This document shows, in pieces, positions 1-8,109 of a DNA stretch of 64,000 nucleotides (its first letter is position 1; every line of letters begins with the position of its first letter). This stretch comes from Paraburkholderia domus (GTDB taxonomy: Bacteria; Pseudomonadota; Gammaproteobacteria; Burkholderiales; Burkholderiaceae), in contig NZ_CAJNAT010000009.1 in NCBI RefSeq assembly GCF_905220705.1, positions 62,001 to 126,000 of the forward strand. The letters run 5' to 3'. The translations under genes and the position numbers were made by a program. The notes under the pieces are model-generated. The model was given only the letters and a program-made list of their open reading frames with translations. It was not told where the DNA came from and searched no databases.

Positions 1-33
1 GAGTTCAGTGTAGGGTCGGTGCCGCCCGCGCGA

Positions 34-47
34 TTGACTCAGATCAA
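34..47 (-). promoter_or_regulatory. FNR box (leftward promoter)
   Basis: TTGACTCAGATCAA is a near-perfect FNR palindrome. On the minus strand a TACACT hexamer (7-12) is centred exactly 31 bp away, the -10 position of a class II FNR promoter. The transcript would run left out of the window, so the target gene is not visible here. Confidence 0.75.
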
Positions 48-103
48 TCGCCTTTCTCATGTGCGCGGACGTTCGCTTCCCGGCGTGCCGCCCAAGAGGT
101 CAC

Positions 104-117
104 TTGACCTGAGTCAA
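104..117 (+). promoter_or_regulatory. FNR box upstream of DUF1488 gene
   Basis: TTGACCTGAGTCAA lies about 165 bp before the start at 278. The -10 fit is poorer than at other sites (an AATAGGG stretch around 135-141), so the rightward direction is inferred mainly from gene position. Confidence 0.65.
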
Positions 118-277
118 GCCTGATCGTCGGCGAAAATAGGGTGACCGGCAAACAAGGCCTATTCTGTTCAAAGACGGGTGCCACGCGTGGCGGCACTCTC
201 TTCGCTTTGCCACGCGGGCATTGCAGTCGCTCGCATGACGGAGCCTTAAGAGCCGCGCCTATCTTCAGGCTGTTGTC

Positions 278-553
278 ATGCATATTCATTTTCCCCAGGA
301 ACGTCCGGAATATTGCGCTCGCGATCTGGTCATCGCCTTTCCGGCAGAGATCGGCGGCGAGCGGGTTCAGTGCGCGATTACCGCGGAAGCACTCGAAGAT
401 CATTTTGGCGCAGCGTCGTTACGTGAAGACGACCTGATCGCCGCGTTCGATACTCATCGTTATCCGATCGAACAGGCGGCGCGGCGCTTGCTGGACGAAG
501 TGGGCGCCAGGCCGGTCATGCTGCACAGTGGCTACTTTCGCTTTTGCGACTGA
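278..553 (+). CDS. DUF1488 family protein
   Basis: A small soluble protein of 91 residues whose pattern fits DUF1488: an N-terminal 'MHIHFP' strand, the central 'CAITAEALEDHFGA' segment and a helical 'LIAAFDTHRYPIEQAARRLL' tail. The family is common in Burkholderia and its function is unknown. No signal peptide or membrane segment is visible. The ribosome site before 278 is weak, but this ATG begins the conserved part. An FNR box at 104-117 suggests low-oxygen expression. A second, more diverged member of the same family appears to be encoded at 55112-55378. Family assignment rests on recognising the motif pattern; function is not inferred. Confidence 0.75.
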   Translation: MHIHFPQERPEYCARDLVIAFPAEIGGERVQCAITAEALEDHFGAASLREDDLIAAFDTHRYPIEQAARRLLDEVGARPVMLHSGYFRFCD

Positions 554-580
554 AGCGGCCGTCAGCGGGCCGCTTCGTCC

Positions 581-1612
581 CTACGATACGACTTCGGCAA
601 GCGGACGCCGCGGCGAATGAGAAGGCTGCCGACCTCGGCCGATACGCAGTAGCAATTGCGGCACGCCGTCCAGATTCAGGGCAGCACGCAATGTGTCGCG
701 CAGGGAAGTCACTTCGATCGGCTGATTCAGATAGGACGCCGTGAGGCCCTCGTCCGCGGCGGTAAGCAGCACCCGTTCAAGCGCCTGACCTGCCGCCAGC
801 CACGCTGCGGCATCGTCCGCTCCGGTGGCGATACATACCAGTAGCGGCGAGCCGGTGACCAGCGTGTGATGGGCGGCCGCCATGCCGCCACCCTCGTCGA
901 ACGTGCGAATCACCGAACCTACCAGAGGCACCGCGAGATCGAGCAGGATGCGCATGCCCGGCGACAACGCTGGCATGCCATCCTGACTGCGTTTTGGATG
1001 GATCCAGCTCGCGAGTTCGCGCCTGAAGCGAGGATCCTTGAATTGCGCCCGATCGGCTTCAGCGATCAGCATGGCCAGGCGCTCGCGAATGACCGCGTTC
1101 CCGGCGCAGACGATATCCGCGCCCTCGGCCGCGCCCGCTTGCTCGAGCCTCAACTGGAGTTCGACCGGGATGAGCTCGTCAGCGAAGGTTTCGCGGGTCG
1201 TGACGCGCCGCGGTATTGCGTCGAATAGTGGTGCAAGGCTGGCGTCGCAACGGCCATCGCGCAAGATCCGCAGATGCGCCAGCACGTCCACGTCGGCAGG
1301 CGAGGGAAACAGCGTAATCGCGTAGGCAAGACCGAAGCGGCTCAGCGCAACGCGGAGATTGAAAAGCGCCGCGCCGCAACTGATGATCAGCTCGCGGTCA
1401 AAGGGATCGATCACCGGCAGCGCCCGCAAACGGTCCGCGCACAGCGTGACGCAGTCACCGTCGACGATGAAATGCCACGGCTGCGTATTATGGTTGGAAG
1501 GCGCCAGCACTGCGTATCGCAGTGCAAACCGTATTTTTTCTTCGATGCCGGCATTCGGGTCGAATTGATGTTCGTCGATAGACCAAGCCGAGTCCTGGGG
1601 AAGTGCGTTCAT
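581..1612 (-). CDS. Acg-type nitroreductase family protein
   Basis: A 343-residue protein of the FMN-binding nitroreductase superfamily, Acg (Rv2032-like) subgroup. The N-terminal 'ALRYAVLAPSNHNTQPWHF' is the family's FMN-contact motif. The C-terminal half repeats the fold less clearly ('MAAAHHTLVTGSPLLVCIAT', 'GQALERVLLTAADEGLTASYLNQPIE'). Acg proteins are induced by hypoxia in mycobacteria and may bind or store flavin rather than reduce nitro compounds; the actual activity here cannot be read from sequence. The start has an FNR promoter upstream (box 1716-1729). Another nitroreductase of a different subgroup lies at 47960-48616. Confidence 0.85.
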   Translation of the reverse strand: MNALPQDSAWSIDEHQFDPNAGIEEKIRFALRYAVLAPSNHNTQPWHFIVDGDCVTLCADRLRALPVIDPFDRELIISCGAALFNLRVALSRFGLAYAITLFPSPADVDVLAHLRILRDGRCDASLAPLFDAIPRRVTTRETFADELIPVELQLRLEQAGAAEGADIVCAGNAVIRERLAMLIAEADRAQFKDPRFRRELASWIHPKRSQDGMPALSPGMRILLDLAVPLVGSVIRTFDEGGGMAAAHHTLVTGSPLLVCIATGADDAAAWLAAGQALERVLLTAADEGLTASYLNQPIEVTSLRDTLRAALNLDGVPQLLLRIGRGRQPSHSPRRPLAEVVS

Positions 1613-1715
1613 TTATGGCCTCCTGCGCGTTTTCCGGATCGGCCGAACCGTGCATGCGCTGCCGGTTGTCGGATCACGTCGTCAAGCCATCGTGTCAGAT
1701 GGCCTTATGCGTGGC

Positions 1716-1729
1716 TTGACTCAGGTCAA
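1716..1729 (-). promoter_or_regulatory. FNR box of the Acg-type nitroreductase
   Basis: TTGACTCAGGTCAA, about 110 bp upstream of the start at 1612. A CACGAT hexamer on the minus strand is centred 31 bp downstream of the box, giving a weak -10. Apart from this site and the terminator at 1847-1875, the 350-bp gap 1613-1963 holds nothing I recognise. Confidence 0.75.
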
Positions 1730-1846
1730 GCGCTAATGGTCGTATCGCAGTGAAATGAATGACGGATCTAACGCAGCACCTTTCCGGCTCGCTGCCGTGG
1801 TTCCGCGGTGCGAGCCGCGATTGGCCAAAATGCGGCGTACGCTGGC

Positions 1847-1875
1847 AAAAAAAGAGGCGGCTGGCTGCGCCGCCT
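1847..1875 (-). terminator. Rho-independent terminator after fnr
   Basis: On the minus strand, a 7-bp stem (AGGCGGC at 1855-1861 with GCCGCCT at 1869-1875, 7-nt loop) is followed by a run of seven T residues (complement of 1847-1853). It lies about 90 bp after the stop of the FNR gene and would end the receiver-fnr transcript. Confidence 0.8.
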
Positions 1876-1963
1876 GAACACGATTACTCTTTCCACGGAC
1901 CGCCGTTAAAACTCCGTGCCGACTGAAGCTGCCGCGCAGCGCGCCATGTATCTCACTCTGGGA

Positions 1964-2746
1964 CTAGACGCGCGCGAGGCCATCAAGGTCGAGAATCCTG
2001 ATCTGCTTGCCATGCGTATCGACAAGGCCATCCTTCTGAAACTTCGAGAACATGCGGCTGACGGTTTCGAGTTTCATCCCGAGGTAGCTGCCGATCTCCT
2101 CGCGTGTCATGCGTAAATTGAACGTGGCCGGCGAGTAGCCGCGTGTCTTGAGCCTTCCTGACAGGTTCAACAGGAAGGCGGCGACCCGCTGGTCGGCGGA
2201 CATCGTGCCGAGCAGCATCATGAGTGTCGCTTCGCGAACGATCTCGCCGCCCATCAGACGATGGACGTGCTTCTGCACGACCTTCACCTCGCGACACATG
2301 GCTTCGAGAAGATGAAACGGGATGATGCAGACGTTGCTGTCCTCGATGGCGATCGCGTCGCAACTGTGCTGCCCGGAGCAGACGCCGTCGAGACCGAGTG
2401 AATCACCGGCCAGATGAAAACCGGTGACCTGTTCCCGGCCGTCGCGATGCATGACGACGGTCTTGAACGAGCCGGCGCGGACCGCATAGATGCTCTGGAA
2501 CGAATCGTTGGCGCGGTATAGCGATTCACCTTGTTTGATCGCGCGGGAAACGCCCATCAGCGACTCCATGCGTTCCAGTTCGGCTGGCGTCAGGCCTTGC
2601 GGCATACAGATCGAGCGCATCGAGCAGTTCGAGCAGCGCGCGGCGGCCCTGGCCGGTACTGACGGCGCGAGTGCGGAATGGCCTGATGCCGGCAATGGGA
2701 TACGCTGCAGCGGCATGATTTCAGAATATTCGGCGACGTCAGACAT
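1964..2746 (-). CDS. fnr: FNR-type oxygen-sensing transcription regulator
   Basis: A 260-residue Crp/Fnr-family regulator that should sense oxygen through a [4Fe-4S] cluster. The cluster cysteines are all present: Cys38, Cys41 and Cys47 in the C-x2-C-x5-C arrangement of E. coli FNR, and Cys140 in 'NVCIIPF', which aligns with E. coli Cys122. The cyclic-nucleotide-like beta-roll spans about 60-165, followed by the dimer helix and a helix-turn-helix with 'ETVSR' (Glu227, Ser230, Arg231), the residues that read TTGAT half-sites. This matches the many FNR boxes in the window. The start at 2746 is chosen for the AGGAG site just upstream; it overlaps the stop of the receiver gene by 8 bp, suggesting translational coupling. 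No FNR box precedes the pair. Confidence 0.95.
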   Translation of the reverse strand: MSDVAEYSEIMPLQRIPLPASGHSALAPSVPARAAARCSNCSMRSICMPQGLTPAELERMESLMGVSRAIKQGESLYRANDSFQSIYAVRAGSFKTVVMHRDGREQVTGFHLAGDSLGLDGVCSGQHSCDAIAIEDSNVCIIPFHLLEAMCREVKVVQKHVHRLMGGEIVREATLMMLLGTMSADQRVAAFLLNLSGRLKTRGYSPATFNLRMTREEIGSYLGMKLETVSRMFSKFQKDGLVDTHGKQIRILDLDGLARV

Positions 2747-3170
2747 GGTGAACTCCTGTGTAATTGAGGCCACGTGCGCAACGCTCGTGGGCAATCCGCT
2801 TGATCGTGTCGCATGCAAGATCGAATTCGCTCGTCTTGTCGAAGAAGTACTGTGCGCCGGCCGCGAGGCACGCCTGCCTGAACCCCGCACCCGAATGATT
2901 CGTCAGCACGATCGTGATCACCGGCGAAGTGCTGTGCGCGAGGCTATGCAGCACTTCCAGACCGGTGCCACCGGTCAGGCGAAAATCAACGACCACGACG
3001 TCGGCTCCGGTGGCGTCGATACCGGCGAGCGCGGCACCTGATTCCTCGGCTTCGCCGGCGATCTCGACACCATCGATCGCGCGAAAACGCGTCGCCATTC
3101 GCCGTCTGATCGGGATCGTGTCTTCAACGAGGAAAACGCGTAGTGCTTGCTGGGACAGGCTTGAGTTCAT
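2739..3170 (-). CDS. Receiver-only response regulator upstream of fnr
   Basis: A 143-residue CheY-like receiver with no output domain. Key residues are visible: the acidic pair Glu16-Asp17, the probable phospho-acceptor Asp62 in 'VVVVDFRLTGG', and Lys112 in 'FFDKTSEFD'. The reading frame ends inside the start of fnr (8-bp overlap), so the two are almost certainly co-translated. Stand-alone receivers usually act by protein-protein contact; modulation of FNR or of the neighbouring kinase is a possibility but only an inference. The 185-bp region upstream contains a GTGTAGG/CCTACAC dyad (3246-3265), which may be the operator for the pair. Confidence 0.85.
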   Translation of the reverse strand: MNSSLSQQALRVFLVEDTIPIRRRMATRFRAIDGVEIAGEAEESGAALAGIDATGADVVVVDFRLTGGTGLEVLHSLAHSTSPVITIVLTNHSGAGFRQACLAAGAQYFFDKTSEFDLACDTIKRIAHERCARGLNYTGVHHV

Positions 3171-3245
3171 GGCTCGAAGTATCGGCCGCGCTGTCTCAAA
3201 ATAAAATCAGCGGCGAACGAGCTTCGGGTAGGCGAGCGCGAAGGT

Positions 3246-3265
3246 GTGTAGGGAATTTCCTACAC
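3246..3265. promoter_or_regulatory. GTGTAGG/CCTACAC dyad before receiver-fnr
   Basis: GTGTAGGGAATTTCCTACAC is a near-perfect dyad about 75 bp before the receiver gene. Its half-site GTGTAGGGAA recurs on the opposite strand at 11558-11567, beside a second GTAGG/CCTAC dyad. Symmetric G-rich dyads of this size fit NarL/FixJ-type regulators; the regulator at 3356-4003 is the obvious candidate, but that link is inference. Confidence 0.5.
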
Positions 3266-3355
3266 AGGGCGAACGCGAAGGTGGAGATAGCCGCGCGATC
3301 GGCGGATTGATGTGATGATTCGGTCTGGCTCTGCGGCCCGAGCGCCGCGCCGGAT

Positions 3356-4003
3356 CTAGATTTCGTCGTCTTCCCCGAGCAGCTTGTGGCGCAGCGCGTA
3401 ACGCACCAGCGCGGCTTCGTGCGGCATCTGCATTTTTTCGAGGATGCGCGTTTTATAGGTACTCACCGTCTTGCTGCTGACACACAACTCCGCGGCGATT
3501 TCGGTGAGGGTCTGGCCCGCGGCGATGCGGCGGAACACATCGAACTCACGGTCGGACAGGCGCTGATGAGGCAATGTGTCGACAGGCTCGTTCAGGCTCT
3601 GCGCAAAACGCTCGGCCATCGCGAGGCTCACATAGACGCCGCCAGATGCGACTTTGCTGACCGCAGTGACCAGTTCGGCACTGGCGCTTTCCTTGGTTAG
3701 ATACCCGGATGCGCCCGCCTTGAACGCGCGTACCGCATACTGCTGCTCCGCATGCATGGTGAGCACGAGGATCCGCAGCGCCGGCTTTTCCTCCTTGATC
3801 TGTTTGATCAGTTCAACGCCGTTTCGTCCCGGCATTGACAGATCCAGCACGAGCACATCCGCAGCGCTCGCGCGGATCAGCGCAATCGTGCTAACGCCGT
3901 CGTTGGCCTCGCCGACCACCTCGAAGCCGCTCGCGCCTTTCAGGATATGCCGCAGGCCGTCACGGACCAGAGCGTGATCGTCAGCTATCAGCACACGCGT
4001 CAT
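3356..4003 (-). CDS. NarL/FixJ-type response regulator
   Basis: A 215-residue two-domain regulator. The receiver covers about 1-120, with acidic residues Asp8-Asp9, phospho-acceptor Asp54 in 'VLVLDLSMPGRNG' and the 'GASGYLTKESA' lysine motif. A LuxR-type helix-turn-helix occupies about 148-210 ('LSDREFDVFRRIAAGQTLTEIAAELCVSSKTVSTYKTRILEKM'). The start at 4003 is supported by an AGGAG site and overlaps the stop of the histidine kinase by 4 bp (ATGA), so the two form an operon. It probably responds to the CHASE-PAS kinase and may bind the GTAGG/CCTAC dyads at 3246 and 11529; that is unproven. Confidence 0.9.
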   Translation of the reverse strand: MTRVLIADDHALVRDGLRHILKGASGFEVVGEANDGVSTIALIRASAADVLVLDLSMPGRNGVELIKQIKEEKPALRILVLTMHAEQQYAVRAFKAGASGYLTKESASAELVTAVSKVASGGVYVSLAMAERFAQSLNEPVDTLPHQRLSDREFDVFRRIAAGQTLTEIAAELCVSSKTVSTYKTRILEKMQMPHEAALVRYALRHKLLGEDDEI

Positions 4004-6144
4004 GTTTGCATCTCCTGCTGTTGCACTGCAGCGACTGGAAAGGTAACAGTTAACTTGAAGCCGTTGCCGCTGGAAGTATGGATTTCGACCGTGCCGCCCA
4101 GCATGTGCGCACGCTCGCGGATACCGAGTAAGCCGAATGATTTCTCGGCGGAGGCGGCGGTGTGGCTCGCGCCCTGGCCGTTGTCCGCGATTTGCAACAC
4201 GCAAACGCCGCCCTCGACATGCACGGTCAGCGTGACGAGCGTCGCTTCCGCATGCCGGGCGACATTGGTCAGCGCTTCCTGGATGATACGAAAGAGCGTC
4301 GTCGTGCCCGTCGGCGTAAAGTTGATGTCGCCGACTTCGATCCGGCGCTCAACATCGATGCCGTAGCGGTTTGTAAAGTCATTGGCGAGCCATTCGATCG
4401 CCGGAATCAGACCGAGATCATCGAGCATGACCGGGCGCAGATCGGCCGCGATACGGCGCACCGACGCGACCGTCGCATCGATCAGCCGGCGCATCCCACG
4501 CAGCTGCTGCAGCAGGCGCGGTTCAGCGGTGGTTTCAAGCCCCTGTTCGACCGACGAGATGTCCATCTTGAGGGCGGTCAATTGCTGCCCAAGGTCGTCG
4601 TGCAGCTCGCGTGCAATGCGGGTTTTTTCTTCCTCGCGAACATTCTGGAGATTCGCCGAGAGCTCGCGTAGTTCCTCGCGCGATTGCCGTTGCGCATCTT
4701 CCGCTTTTACCCGTTCAGTGATGTCGCGCAGCATAACCGTGTACAGCTTGCCATCGCCGTCGCGGATCTGCGAGATCGACGCCTCGATAGGAAATTCTTC
4801 ACCATTGGCCCTTAAGCCGAACAGCACACGCTGCCTGCCCATCTGCCGATCGGAAACGCCGGTGACGCCAAACTGTTCGACGTGCCGCTCGTGTCCCGCG
4901 CGAAAGCGCTCGGGAATGAAGCGCGAGAGCGATGCGCCGACCGCTTCCATAGCGGTGCATCCAAAGACGCGCTCTGCCATTGGATTGAAGATGACGATGT
5001 TCTGCCGTTCGTCGACGGTAATGATGGCTTCCATCGATGACCGGATGATGCCCATCATGCGTGCTTCGTTCAGGTTCAACTGGCTGCGCGTCTCGCTCGT
5101 CGCGGCAGATCCGGCACCGCGCCCGCTGACGATCAGGAAGGCCATGGCGCTGAACAGGCATGCTGCCGCAACGCCGGCGATCAGCACAGTGGTTTCCGCA
5201 AATTCGTCCTCGGCTCGCAGATAGCGACCGCTCGCCGTGTAGGACAGCGTGATAGGCACCCCGCCGACGCGCAAGGTGTCGGCTTTACGGATGACCGGCG
5301 CGGTGTCCACCAGGTCGTCGTCTCCCGCGGCGGACGAATAAAGCAGCGTAGCAGGGGTTCCGCTAAACACCTGCAGATCAATGCGCCGCTGCCGGGCCAG
5401 GGCGTTATCGAACAAACGGCCGGTGTCCAGCGCCGCCACCAGTAGCCGCTTGACGCCCGTGCGGCGCGCTTGTGGCGTCGACGGTAATCCAGCGTCCGAG
5501 TAGACCGGAAAATAGACGTAAAGACGAGGGTGGGGGTTCGAGCCGATATCGCCAAACGGCCCTGCGTCCGCGTCGAGCGCGCTTGCCCCTGTGTCGATGG
5601 CATGCAGCAACGCCATACGGCTCGCGGGACTGCTAGCCAGGTCGTAGCCGACCGGCATCGCATCGGCAGCGGCCGGCGCCATCTGGGTAACCGGTGCGAC
5701 CGGTTGCGGCGTGACAGCTTGTCCGGCCACGTTACCGATGCTGCCCGTCAGGCGGGCAACACCTGCGGTGTCAACGTCAGCATAGCCAAGCGCGCGGACC
5801 ACGGACGACGTTTCGTCCAGATCGAGTTGCGCGACATATCGGCGCCAGGCGTCGGCATCGGTTGCCGGCGCGACGGAGAGCAAGCCGCGCGCACCGCGCA
5901 GCAACGATTCACCGGTGGTGAACTCGCGCTGCAGATCAGCGGTGATATGCGCAGTATTCTGACCAAAGCGGCTGTTGGCAGCGCGCAATGATTGTTCGCC
6001 GACCCAGCGCCACGCACCGAGCGCAGCCACAAGAACGACAGCAAATGTGACCGCCGCGACAAGCATGGGACGCCGCTCAGGCGGGACAACCCGTATGGGG
6101 AAAGGCAATTTTTCAGCGAACGGCGTCTTACCGCGAAAGGGCAT
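4000..6144 (-). CDS. CHASE-PAS sensor histidine kinase (HisKA_3 type)
   Basis: A 714-residue membrane sensor. Order of parts: N-terminal membrane segment ('MLVAAVTFAVVLVAALGAW'), a periplasmic CHASE-like domain of about 260 residues, a second membrane segment ('TTVLIAGVAAACLFSAMAFLIV'), a PAS domain ('MEAIITVDERQNIVIFNPMAERVFG'), a HisKA_3 dimerisation segment with the phospho-histidine His515 in 'ELHDDLGQQL', and a HATPase domain ('ALTNVARHAEA', 'DNGQG'). This is the NarX/DegS-like kinase class that pairs with LuxR-type regulators, here the overlapping gene at 3356-4003. An in-frame GTG at 6177 exists, but the ATG at 6144 has a GAGG site 6 bp upstream and is preferred. The ligand cannot be predicted. 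No FNR box precedes it. Confidence 0.9.
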   Translation of the reverse strand: MPFRGKTPFAEKLPFPIRVVPPERRPMLVAAVTFAVVLVAALGAWRWVGEQSLRAANSRFGQNTAHITADLQREFTTGESLLRGARGLLSVAPATDADAWRRYVAQLDLDETSSVVRALGYADVDTAGVARLTGSIGNVAGQAVTPQPVAPVTQMAPAAADAMPVGYDLASSPASRMALLHAIDTGASALDADAGPFGDIGSNPHPRLYVYFPVYSDAGLPSTPQARRTGVKRLLVAALDTGRLFDNALARQRRIDLQVFSGTPATLLYSSAAGDDDLVDTAPVIRKADTLRVGGVPITLSYTASGRYLRAEDEFAETTVLIAGVAAACLFSAMAFLIVSGRGAGSAATSETRSQLNLNEARMMGIIRSSMEAIITVDERQNIVIFNPMAERVFGCTAMEAVGASLSRFIPERFRAGHERHVEQFGVTGVSDRQMGRQRVLFGLRANGEEFPIEASISQIRDGDGKLYTVMLRDITERVKAEDAQRQSREELRELSANLQNVREEEKTRIARELHDDLGQQLTALKMDISSVEQGLETTAEPRLLQQLRGMRRLIDATVASVRRIAADLRPVMLDDLGLIPAIEWLANDFTNRYGIDVERRIEVGDINFTPTGTTTLFRIIQEALTNVARHAEATLVTLTVHVEGGVCVLQIADNGQGASHTAASAEKSFGLLGIRERAHMLGGTVEIHTSSGNGFKLTVTFPVAAVQQQEMQT

Positions 6145-6363
6145 GTGCGCCTCATTGGATGGTGGGCAATCCGCCACGCCGGCTGATGGCGCAGGCGCGG
6201 CGCGGATCGGGAAACATCACCGTGATTTTCGCTAGTTGCGGCCAGCCAGAACAACGCGTGCGCTGCCTATTGTGCGCGGTTTGCACGGATCGTGCCAGTA
6301 TGCAGCCAACTCACCCAGAAAGCCGCAGTGCACGAATGTTGACGGACAGCGAGCCGTCGGCGC

Positions 6364-6377
6364 TTGATCCTTATCAA
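6364..6377 (+). promoter_or_regulatory. FNR box of universal stress protein gene
   Basis: TTGATCCTTATCAA, about 100 bp upstream of the start at 6470. CAGACT at 6400-6405 is a plausible -10, centred 32 bp away. The rest of the 325-bp gap 6145-6469 shows no gene. Confidence 0.85.
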
Positions 6378-6469
6378 GCGCATTCTGAGCTGCGAATCGC
6401 AGACTGAAAGTATTCCGCTGCCTGATAGCCGCAGTCACTCGAGACGGGGGCGAATTCAAGGAGAGGGTC

Positions 6470-6946
6470 ATGTACAAACGGATTCTTGTAGCAATCGACG
6501 GCAGCCAGGCCGCGAAACTCGCGCTCGACGAAGCGCTAAAAATCGCCCAGGCCGCGCAGGCGACGGTGACGGCGGTATTTGTCGCCGAACATGCTGCGCA
6601 AATGGTCGACGTAGGAACTGGATTGGTGGAGGAGCAGGCAACCGGTACAGCGGCGGCAGCAGCAGCGATGGCGACGCTCGAAGACGCCCGCGCGCTTTTT
6701 GAACAGCGCAACGTGCGTGGATTGACCCGGACGATTGACGCGTATGGCGAAGACATCGTCACCGTCCTCTGTCATGTGGCAGAAGAATGTGAAGCCGATC
6801 TCATCGTAATGGGCACGCATGGGCGGCATGGCATCGGCCGGATGTTGCTTGGCAGTGTCGCCGAGGCGTTTGTGCGGCGTGCCGGGATGCCCGTTCTACT
6901 GGTTCGGCGCGAACGGGACATGGACGAGATCCCGTCGTACCTATAA
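6470..6946 (+). CDS. Universal stress protein (single UspA domain)
   Basis: A 158-residue cytoplasmic UspA-fold protein. The N-terminal 'ILVAIDGSQAAKLALDEAL' strand-helix and the C-terminal ATP-binding signature GTHG-x9-GS ('MGTHGRHGIGRMLLGSVAEAF') are intact, so it is of the nucleotide-binding type. A clear GGAG-type ribosome site precedes the ATG. It has its own FNR box (6364-6377) and is followed by a bidirectional terminator. It carries an alanine-rich insert near residue 60. USPs aid survival during growth arrest and anoxia; the specific partner or target is not evident. Confidence 0.92.
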   Translation: MYKRILVAIDGSQAAKLALDEALKIAQAAQATVTAVFVAEHAAQMVDVGTGLVEEQATGTAAAAAAMATLEDARALFEQRNVRGLTRTIDAYGEDIVTVLCHVAEECEADLIVMGTHGRHGIGRMLLGSVAEAFVRRAGMPVLLVRRERDMDEIPSYL

Positions 6947-6980
6947 GTGTGCGGTGGCGCGCCCGGGGAACCGAGACTCC

Positions 6981-7016
6981 CAAAAAAGAAGCGCCCTGAA
7001 AACCGGGCGCTTTAAT
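6981..7016. terminator. Bidirectional terminator between convergent USP genes
   Basis: An 8-bp stem (AAGCGCCC 6989-6996 with GGGCGCTT 7005-7012) has an A-run before it and T-residues after it, so it can stop both the + gene ending at 6946 and the - gene ending at 7058. A second 8-bp inverted repeat (TTGCGCGA 7017-7024 / TCGCGCAA 7034-7041) follows directly. Confidence 0.8.
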
Positions 7017-7057
7017 TTGCGCGAGGGCTTTTTTCGCGCAATTCGTGACTTGTCAGA

Positions 7058-7885
7058 TCAATGCGACATCAGCACCGGCACGGTCATTGACTCAAGTATG
7101 GTGCGTGTGACGCCGCCGAGCAGCCGTTCCTGCCCGCGCGTATGCCCATAGGCACCCATCACCAGCAGATCGATATGATGATCGGCCAGCATGTTCAGCA
7201 GCAGCGCGCCCGTGGGGACGCCGGCCACCTTGGGCGCGGCCGAAAATCCTGCCTGGATGCCGTGGCGTTCAAGCCAGGCGGCGACGTCGATGCCTGCTGG
7301 CGCTTCACTATCCGGGCGCCGCTGCACGGTCATGACGGTAACGAATTTCGCGCGTTTGATCAGCGGCAAGGCATCCGCCACCGCCCGGGCGCTCTCCCGG
7401 CTGCCGTCCCACGCGATCAGCACGCTTTCGGCAAACGAACGGACAGTCCCGGCATAGGGCAGCACAATGGCGGGGCGGCCCGAGGCCATCAGCACGTCCT
7501 CGACAAAATGCCGTGCGATATAGGACGAAGGATCGCCCGGATCATCCTGGCCGAGGATCAGGAGGTCGGCGTGGCGGGCGTGCAGGATCGCTGCTTGTAC
7601 CGCAGGCCCTTCTGGCGCACGCCATTCCACGCTGCGCCCGGCTCGTTCGCCCGCCGTCAGGAAGCGCGCTTGCGCGCCTTTGAGATTGGCATCCTGTTGC
7701 GCTTTGCGAGTCGCAATCAATGCGCGTTCGCCGTGAAGAAACATCGGCTGCGTCAGATCCTGACAAACCACATACAGGCCAATCAGATGCGCGTCGTGCC
7801 GACCAGCCAGTTCAAGTGCGAATTCGATCCGCGCGGCGCTATGGGTGCTGTCGTCGAGATGCACCAGCAGGGTTTTGCAGGTCAT
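7058..7885 (-). CDS. Tandem-domain universal stress protein
   Basis: A 275-residue protein made of two UspA domains (about 1-145 and 150-275). The second ends in 'MGAYGHTRGQERLLGGVTRTILESMTVPVLMSH', a G-x2-G-x9-G motif with GG in place of GS, typical of the tandem class. The ribosome site AAGGAG lies inside the end of the preceding small reading frame (7882-8067), and the two overlap by 4 bp (ATGA). Expression probably starts at the FNR promoter at 8537-8550, through the two remnant USP frames. A relative with the same architecture is at 33082-33918. Confidence 0.9.
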   Translation of the reverse strand: MTCKTLLVHLDDSTHSAARIEFALELAGRHDAHLIGLYVVCQDLTQPMFLHGERALIATRKAQQDANLKGAQARFLTAGERAGRSVEWRAPEGPAVQAAILHARHADLLILGQDDPGDPSSYIARHFVEDVLMASGRPAIVLPYAGTVRSFAESVLIAWDGSRESARAVADALPLIKRAKFVTVMTVQRRPDSEAPAGIDVAAWLERHGIQAGFSAAPKVAGVPTGALLLNMLADHHIDLLVMGAYGHTRGQERLLGGVTRTILESMTVPVLMSH

Positions 7886-8067
7886 GACGGCTCCTTGATG
7901 AGGGCGGCCGTCAGTGCGCTGCTTGCCACGTGCTTGCCGACCGGGACGTGTTCGACAAACACAGGCTGCAGTTGCACGCCGGCGTCGCGCGCGAGCTTCG
8001 ATGCCGCGTCACGGGCTCGCGCGGACGTTTCACTGCCGTCTACGGCAACCAGAGTCTGTTGATACAT
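7882..8067 (-). CDS. Universal stress protein remnant (61 residues)
   Basis: The first 40 residues ('MYQQTLVAVDGSETSARARDAA...LQPVFVEHVP') match the start of the full-length USP at 44871-45383. The next piece, 'VGKHVASSALTA', matches that protein's 'EGKHVADNALAR' further downstream, so about 25 residues are missing between. The C-terminal half with the nucleotide-binding motif is absent. It could be a decaying gene or a short leader coupling translation to the next gene, whose ribosome site it contains. It still opens with an ATG. Confidence 0.6.
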   Translation of the reverse strand: MYQQTLVAVDGSETSARARDAASKLARDAGVQLQPVFVEHVPVGKHVASSALTAALIKEPS

Positions 8068-8109
8068 GATGAACTCTCCTGAATGGACCTGACCCGAACC
8101 CTCGGTTCA

